This document shows positions 61,479 to 64,000 of a DNA stretch of 64,000 nt, piece after piece. Both the position numbers and the translations under genes were made by a program. Numbering within the stretch: position 1 is the stretch's first letter; the number at the start of each line of letters is the position of its first letter. Below the pieces are notes generated by a model. That model did no database searches. It had not been told where the DNA came from and was given only the letters and a program-made list of their open reading frames with translations. The DNA comes from an uncultured Collinsella sp. (GTDB lineage Bacteria; Actinomycetota; Coriobacteriia; Coriobacteriales; Coriobacteriaceae), in NCBI GenBank assembly GCA_902497065.1, contig CABVDH010000007.1, positions 25,376-89,375 on the forward strand, in the 5' to 3' direction.

Positions 61479-63386
61479 ATGGAGTTCAAGCAGATGGAGA
61501 TGGATGACAACAAACGTAGACGGAATATGATCCTCTACGTGCTCATCGCCTTCGTCGTCTACCTCGTGCTCTCGACCGTTCTGTTCCCCAACATCGGTCA
61601 CACGCAGCAGATTACGAAGACCGATTACTCGACGTTTGTCAAAGCGCTCGATAAGAAGAGTGTCGACAAGGTCGAGTACAATACCGACGATTACACCATT
61701 TATTACACCAAGAAGGGCGAGGACGAGAACATCGCCTACAAGACGACCGGTGTGCCGAATGACGCGGGCTTTACCGATCGTGTGCTTGAATCCGGTGCCT
61801 CCCTGGAGTCGGTCGTTCCCGATAAAAACTCGGGTCTGATGACCTACTACCTGCTTACGCTTATTCTTCCCATGGCCATCTTCTTCCTGATCGGTTGGTG
61901 GCTCAACCGCCGTATGAAGAAGGCTATGGGCGATGACGGCCCGTCGATGAACTTTGGCGGCGGTGGCTTTGGCGGCGGTGGACTGGGTAAGTCCGGCGCT
62001 CGCGTTATCGCCTCCAAGGATGTGGGCGTGACCTTTAAAGATGTCGCTGGCCAGGAAGAGGCCAAGGAATCCCTCAAGGAGGTCGTCGACTTTCTGGAGA
62101 AGCCGCAGCGCTACGAGGAAATTGGCGCCAAGCTGCCGCGCGGTGCTCTCCTTGTTGGCCCTCCGGGTACCGGTAAAACCCTGCTCGCCAAGGCTGTTGC
62201 CGGCGAGGCGGGCGTGCCGTTCTTTAGCATTTCGGGTTCTGAGTTCGTCGAGATGTTCGTCGGCCGTGGCGCCGCCAAGGTCCGCGATCTGTTTAAGCAG
62301 GCCAAGGAAAAGGCCCCGTGCATCGTCTTTATCGACGAGATCGATACCATCGGCAAAAAGCGCGATGGCGGCGGCTTTAGCGGCAACGACGAGCGCGAGC
62401 AGACGCTCAACCAGCTGCTGACCGAGATGGACGGCTTCGATAACCACAAGGGTATCGTCGTCCTCGCTGCCACCAATCGTCCCGACAGCCTCGATCCCGC
62501 CCTGCTGCGCCCCGGTCGTTTTGATCGCCGCATCCCCGTTGAGCTTCCCGATCTGACCGGCCGCAAGAACATTCTTGAGCTGCATGCCAAGAGCGTGAAG
62601 ACGCAGCCGCCGATCGACCTGACCGCGATTGCCCGCGCCACGCCCGGCGCCTCGGGCGCCGACCTGGCCAACATCATCAACGAGGGCGCGCTGCGTGCCG
62701 TCCGCGAGGGTCGCAAGCGCGCCACGCAGGACGATTTTGAGGAGTCGGTGGAGGTCGTCATCGCCGGTCAGCAGCGCAAGTCCACGGTGCTGTCCGACCT
62801 CGAGAAGCAGGTCGTTTCTTATCACGAGATCGGTCATGCCATCGTTGCCGCTCGCCAGAAGGGCTCTGCGCCGGTCACGAAGATCACCATCGTGCCGCGC
62901 ACGAGCGGTGCTCTGGGCTACACCATGCAGGTCGAGGAGGATGAGCGCTTCCTGACCACACGTCAGGAGGTCCTGGACAAGCTCGCCGTCTATTGCGGTG
63001 GCCGTGCAGCCGAGGAGCTCATCTTTGGTGAGATGACGACCGGTGCCGCCAACGATATCGAGCAGGCCACTAAGCTCGCCCGCAACATGGTGACGCGCTT
63101 TGGTATGTCCGATGAGTTTGGCATGATGGCACTCGGTACCGTCCAGAATGCGTACCTCAACCAGGATACGTCGCTCACCTGCGCCCCCGGTACGGCCGAG
63201 CGCGTGGACGCGATTGTCGCCAAGCTGATCGAGGATGCGCACGGCCGCGCCCTGCAGATCCTGAAGGAGAACAAGTTTAAGCTCCACGAGCTGGCTCGTT
63301 ATCTGTACAAGAAGGAGACGATCACGGGCGAGGAGTTCATGAACCTCCTCACGCGCGAAAATCCGCTGATGCCTAAGCAGCAGTAG
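61479..63386 (+). CDS. ftsH: ATP-dependent zinc metalloprotease FtsH
   Basis: 635 aa. Two N-terminal membrane helices ([20 protein letters not shown] and [20 protein letters not shown]) flank a small extracytoplasmic domain. A Gly-rich linker precedes the AAA module: [18 protein letters not shown] (Walker A), [17 protein letters not shown] (Walker B) and an SRH containing [19 protein letters not shown]. The M41 protease has HEIGH (zinc ligands) and a downstream Asp in [16 protein letters not shown]. It degrades misfolded membrane and regulatory proteins. An in-frame ATG at 61494 could also be used. The C-terminus ends without the long tail seen in some homologues. Confidence 0.95.
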   Translation: MEFKQMEMDDNKRRRNMILYVLIAFVVYLVLSTVLFPNIGHTQQITKTDYSTFVKALDKKSVDKVEYNTDDYTIYYTKKGEDENIAYKTTGVPNDAGFTDRVLESGASLESVVPDKNSGLMTYYLLTLILPMAIFFLIGWWLNRRMKKAMGDDGPSMNFGGGGFGGGGLGKSGARVIASKDVGVTFKDVAGQEEAKESLKEVVDFLEKPQRYEEIGAKLPRGALLVGPPGTGKTLLAKAVAGEAGVPFFSISGSEFVEMFVGRGAAKVRDLFKQAKEKAPCIVFIDEIDTIGKKRDGGGFSGNDEREQTLNQLLTEMDGFDNHKGIVVLAATNRPDSLDPALLRPGRFDRRIPVELPDLTGRKNILELHAKSVKTQPPIDLTAIARATPGASGADLANIINEGALRAVREGRKRATQDDFEESVEVVIAGQQRKSTVLSDLEKQVVSYHEIGHAIVAARQKGSAPVTKITIVPRTSGALGYTMQVEEDERFLTTRQEVLDKLAVYCGGRAAEELIFGEMTTGAANDIEQATKLARNMVTRFGMSDEFGMMALGTVQNAYLNQDTSLTCAPGTAERVDAIVAKLIEDAHGRALQILKENKFKLHELARYLYKKETITGEEFMNLLTRENPLMPKQQ

Positions 63387-63412
63387 CGTTGCGTTCGGGA
63401 CAGTAAATATTG

Positions 63413-63450
63413 ACGCCCCATTTGAGTGCCTATCTCAAATGGGGCGTTTT
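63413..63450 (+). terminator. intrinsic terminator of ftsH
   Basis: A perfect 14-bp stem (ACGCCCCATTTGAG at 63413-63426, complement at 63434-63447) with a seven-base loop and TTTT. Confidence 0.9.
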
Positions 63451-63467
63451 GCTTGAGAGGGATGCAT

Positions 63468-63923
63468 ATGAAGATCGTGGTGAGTGCCTGTTTGATGGGC
63501 GAGAGCTGCAAGTATAACGGGTTCGACAACTACCACCGCGTGTTGGTCGAGGCCTGCGAACGCACGGGGACTGAGGTCCTGTTGGTGTGCCCTGAGGTCT
63601 TTGGCGGCCTGCCCACTCCGCGCAAGCCGTCCGAGATTGTGAATGGCGAGGTCCGTACCTGCGGGGGTATCTCGGTCGATCGCGAGTTTCGTCTAGGCGC
63701 TCAACGTGCGCTCGATATGTGCGAGCAAGCGGGCGGTCCGTCCGAGATTGCTGCGTGCGTCTTGCAGGATCGCAGTCCGTCGTGCGGCGTGGGCCATATC
63801 TACGACGGATCCTTCAGCGGCACGCTCACAACAGGTAACGGTGTCTTCGTTGACCTGCTCCTGCGCCACGGCTACCGCGTTATCCCGGCTAGCGAGTTCG
63901 ACTCGAGCATGTTACGGCAATAA
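63468..63923 (+). CDS. DUF523 family protein
   Basis: 151 aa from ATG 63468 (GAGAGG site). It has the DUF523 pattern: VVSACLMGESCKYNGFDN at the N-terminus, VCPEVFGGLPTPRKPSEIV in the middle, and CVLQDRSPSCGVGHIYDGSF with conserved cysteines. The family is widespread but its function is not established; the conserved Cys set suggests an iron-sulfur or thiol role. Lies alone after the ftsH terminator. Confidence 0.85.
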   Translation: MKIVVSACLMGESCKYNGFDNYHRVLVEACERTGTEVLLVCPEVFGGLPTPRKPSEIVNGEVRTCGGISVDREFRLGAQRALDMCEQAGGPSEIAACVLQDRSPSCGVGHIYDGSFSGTLTTGNGVFVDLLLRHGYRVIPASEFDSSMLRQ

Positions 63924-64000
63924 AAAACCGCCACAAAGGTATTGTTGAACTGCGCCCCGAAACTTGGACTGAACAAATAGCGACTACGCCGCAAGGGCCC
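63924..64000. other. window end, no gene visible
   Basis: 77 bases after the DUF523 stop codon. A CCGAAACTTGGAC-like stretch near 63957 recalls sequence found beside some insertion elements, but the window ends before anything can be recognised. Confidence 0.3.

Overview
The window reads as a chromosomal segment of a high-GC gut actinobacterium of the class Coriobacteriia, most likely Collinsella or a close relative. This is an inference from gene order, GC-rich codon use and the style of the proteins; no 16S gene is present to settle it. The right-hand two thirds (about 24.2-64 kb) are ordinary, densely packed core genome. The left third (1-18.4 kb) is accessory DNA with lower GC, broken genes, an insertion-sequence remnant and a run of proteins typical of anti-phage defence islands.

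Layout. 1-2.9 kb: the end of a surface-polysaccharide cluster (polysaccharide pyruvyl transferase C-terminus, Wzx-like flippase, F420-hydrogenase-beta-like iron-sulfur protein). 3.0-5.4 kb: a secreted transglutaminase/ricin-lectin gene broken by two frameshifts. 5.5-17.5 kb: the defence-like island. It holds a reverse transcriptase with a structured leader and a divergent 54-aa membrane micro-ORF, a small membrane/zinc-ribbon protein, an IS256-family remnant, a PIN-like nuclease, a truncated UvrD helicase, a KAP P-loop NTPase, a divergent membrane protein plus 323-aa unknown protein, and a SIR2-domain protein. 17.5-18.4 kb is non-coding with strong hairpins and a possible small RNA.

18.4-22.6 kb: a sucrose operon (LacI regulator, PTS EIIBC, GH32 hydrolase) with three LacI-type operators. 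22.7-25.8 kb: a degenerate PLP-fold protein, a ModE-like regulator and guaB. 26-28.7 kb: leuS, preceded by an exceptional 29-bp perfect inverted repeat. 28.9-40.5 kb: rimP-nusA-infB-rbfA-nrnA-truB-ribF-dnaG-rpoD, a translation/replication/transcription block headed by a clear promoter and leader terminator. 40.7-40.9 kb: two identical tRNA-Asn genes. 41-56 kb: asp23-like, fakA-like, recG, rsmD, coaD, a SepIVA-like coiled coil, DUF177, rpmF, plsX, acpP, rnc, smc, ftsY, ffh (fatty-acid/phospholipid supply, ribosome maturation, chromosome condensation, protein targeting). 56-64 kb: a DUF134-NifX fusion with twin palindromic sites, thyA-folA, a SpoU methyltransferase, a MATE transporter, cobO, ftsH and a DUF523 protein.

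The most promising unexplained material is the reverse-transcriptase locus at 5.9-7.7 kb, the KAP/membrane/unknown/SIR2 group at 12.0-17.2 kb, and several large RNA hairpins (25.8-26.1 kb, 28.9 kb, 17.9 kb).
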